Positions 33,167 to 33,625 of a DNA stretch of 33,625 bases are shown in pieces. Each line of letters starts with the position of its first letter. Position 1 is the first letter of the stretch. The stretch comes from Oscillospiraceae bacterium (GTDB taxonomy: Bacteria; Bacillota; Clostridia; Oscillospirales; Ruminococcaceae). The translations under genes were made by a program, and so were the position numbers. Under the pieces are notes generated by a model that saw nothing but the letters and a program-made list of their open reading frames with translations, was not told where the DNA came from and did not search any database. The stretch covers positions 1-33,625 of the forward strand of contig JALFVE010000045.1 of assembly GCA_022787085.1 (NCBI GenBank). Reading direction: 5' to 3'.

Positions 33167-33441
33167 TGAAGGAAAATTTCAAGCGGACTATTGCTTTTCT
33201 CTTTTTTCTGCTGGCGGGGATAGTTCTCGGTACGGTCATTGCAAGGCTTTGCAGCGGCGTTCCCTACCTCGACTGGCTCGCTTACAATATGTCGGTGGGA
33301 ATTGACACGGGCGCCCCTGTTATTCTCGATCTGATCGTTTTCAAGCTTGCCTTCGGCTTCTCCCTTTCGGTCAATGCCGCTCAGATCATCTGCGTTATTG
33401 CTGCGCTTATTGCTTATAACAAGACCTGCAAGGGACTGTGA
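33166..33441 (+). CDS. Small membrane protein, DUF4321-type
   Basis: A 91-residue protein with two hydrophobic helices, about 7-27 (RTIAFLFFLLAGIVLGTVIARL) and 52-84 (ILDLIVFKLAFGFSLSVNAAQII). The layout (short N terminus, helix, a loop with VPYLDWLAY, a second helix with a KLAFGFSLSVN-type motif) fits the DUF4321 family of clostridial proteins, whose function is unknown. Its ATG overlaps the U32 stop (TAATG at 33164-33168), so it is the third gene of the zapA operon as far as the window shows. Confidence 0.75.
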   Translation: MKENFKRTIAFLFFLLAGIVLGTVIARLCSGVPYLDWLAYNMSVGIDTGAPVILDLIVFKLAFGFSLSVNAAQIICVIAALIAYNKTCKGL

Positions 33442-33625
33442 GTGACGGCTTTGCGATGTTAAGTTAAAATCAACCATTCAAATCGGAATATGGCGAGCTG
33501 TTTATTTGCTGTATTATAATATCATTCAGCTTAACCCAGTTAGCGAGTATGCAAAGGGACAACCTAAGGGGAGGGGGGAAGAACTAAACCCAACAAAAAT
33601 ACGGGACTTCCCCCCTCCCCTACGG
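33442..33625 (+). other. Intergenic end of window with GC-rich hairpin
   Basis: The last 184 bases contain no gene that I can support. AGGGGAGGGGGGAAG (33567-33581) pairs perfectly with CTTCCCCCCTCCCCT (33607-33621), 15 bp across a 25-base A-rich loop. A TATAAT at 33515-33520 lacks a good -35 box (TGGCGAG region), so a promoter here is only possible. Whatever follows the hairpin, such as a T-run or a gene, is outside the window. Confidence 0.6.

Noticed and set aside
33567-33581. A G-quadruplex in AGGGGAGGGGGGAAG
   Set aside because: There are only two G-runs without proper loops; perfect pairing with the downstream C-rich arm explains the sequence better.

Overview
The window looks like chromosomal DNA of a Gram-positive anaerobe of the Ruminococcus / Oscillospiraceae type. 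The base for this is: a 389-residue cellobiose 2-epimerase with the same length and catalytic His positions (184, 243, 374) as I recall for the Ruminococcus albus enzyme, a tRNA-Trp T-box leader on the trp operon, a four-gene glgBCDA operon with the paired GlgC/GlgD subunits, and spoIIE, which implies sporulation ancestry. All calls were made by reading the sequence; no database search was run. I see no tRNA, rRNA, CRISPR array, insertion sequence or prophage gene, and every complete gene has an open frame without an obvious frameshift.

Layout. 1-4190 (+): secA (its 5' end lies outside the window), cellobiose 2-epimerase and a ComFB-family gene. 4187-4715: a perfect hairpin, a promoter and a long T-box leader with a UGG specifier. 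4716-11294 (+): a complete trp operon, trpE-trpGD(fused)-trpC-trpF-trpB-trpA, tightly packed with overlapping stops and starts, closed by a terminator that faces a convergent block. 18270-11343 (-): two cell-envelope operons. The first holds an EpsG-like membrane protein, a small membrane protein and a secreted protein. The second holds an MBOAT O-acyltransferase, an isochorismatase-like hydrolase, a DHHW acyltransferase-partner protein and a PHP phosphatase. 20069-18369 (-): a cyclic-di-GMP phosphodiesterase with a degenerate GGDEF domain. 26405-20323 (-): the glycogen operon glgB-glgC-glgD-glgA. 28960-26633 (-): spoIIE. 29256-33441 (+): an unrecognised two-pass membrane protein, then zapA with a long acidic tail, a U32-family gene and a DUF4321-type membrane protein. 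The last 184 bases hold a G/C-rich hairpin cut close to its end by the window edge.

How the genes work together. The trp operon makes tryptophan from chorismate under control of uncharged tRNA-Trp. The glg operon makes ADP-glucose and polymerises and branches it into glycogen. The minus-strand envelope block plausibly assembles and O-acylates a surface polymer (inference). The most promising unusual items are the histone-like Lys/Ala-rich tail with an AT-hook-like motif on GlgB, the coupled three-gene EpsG/membrane/secreted cassette beside the MBOAT-DHHW operon, the ZapA tail, and several regulatory palindromes and hairpins in the intergenic regions.
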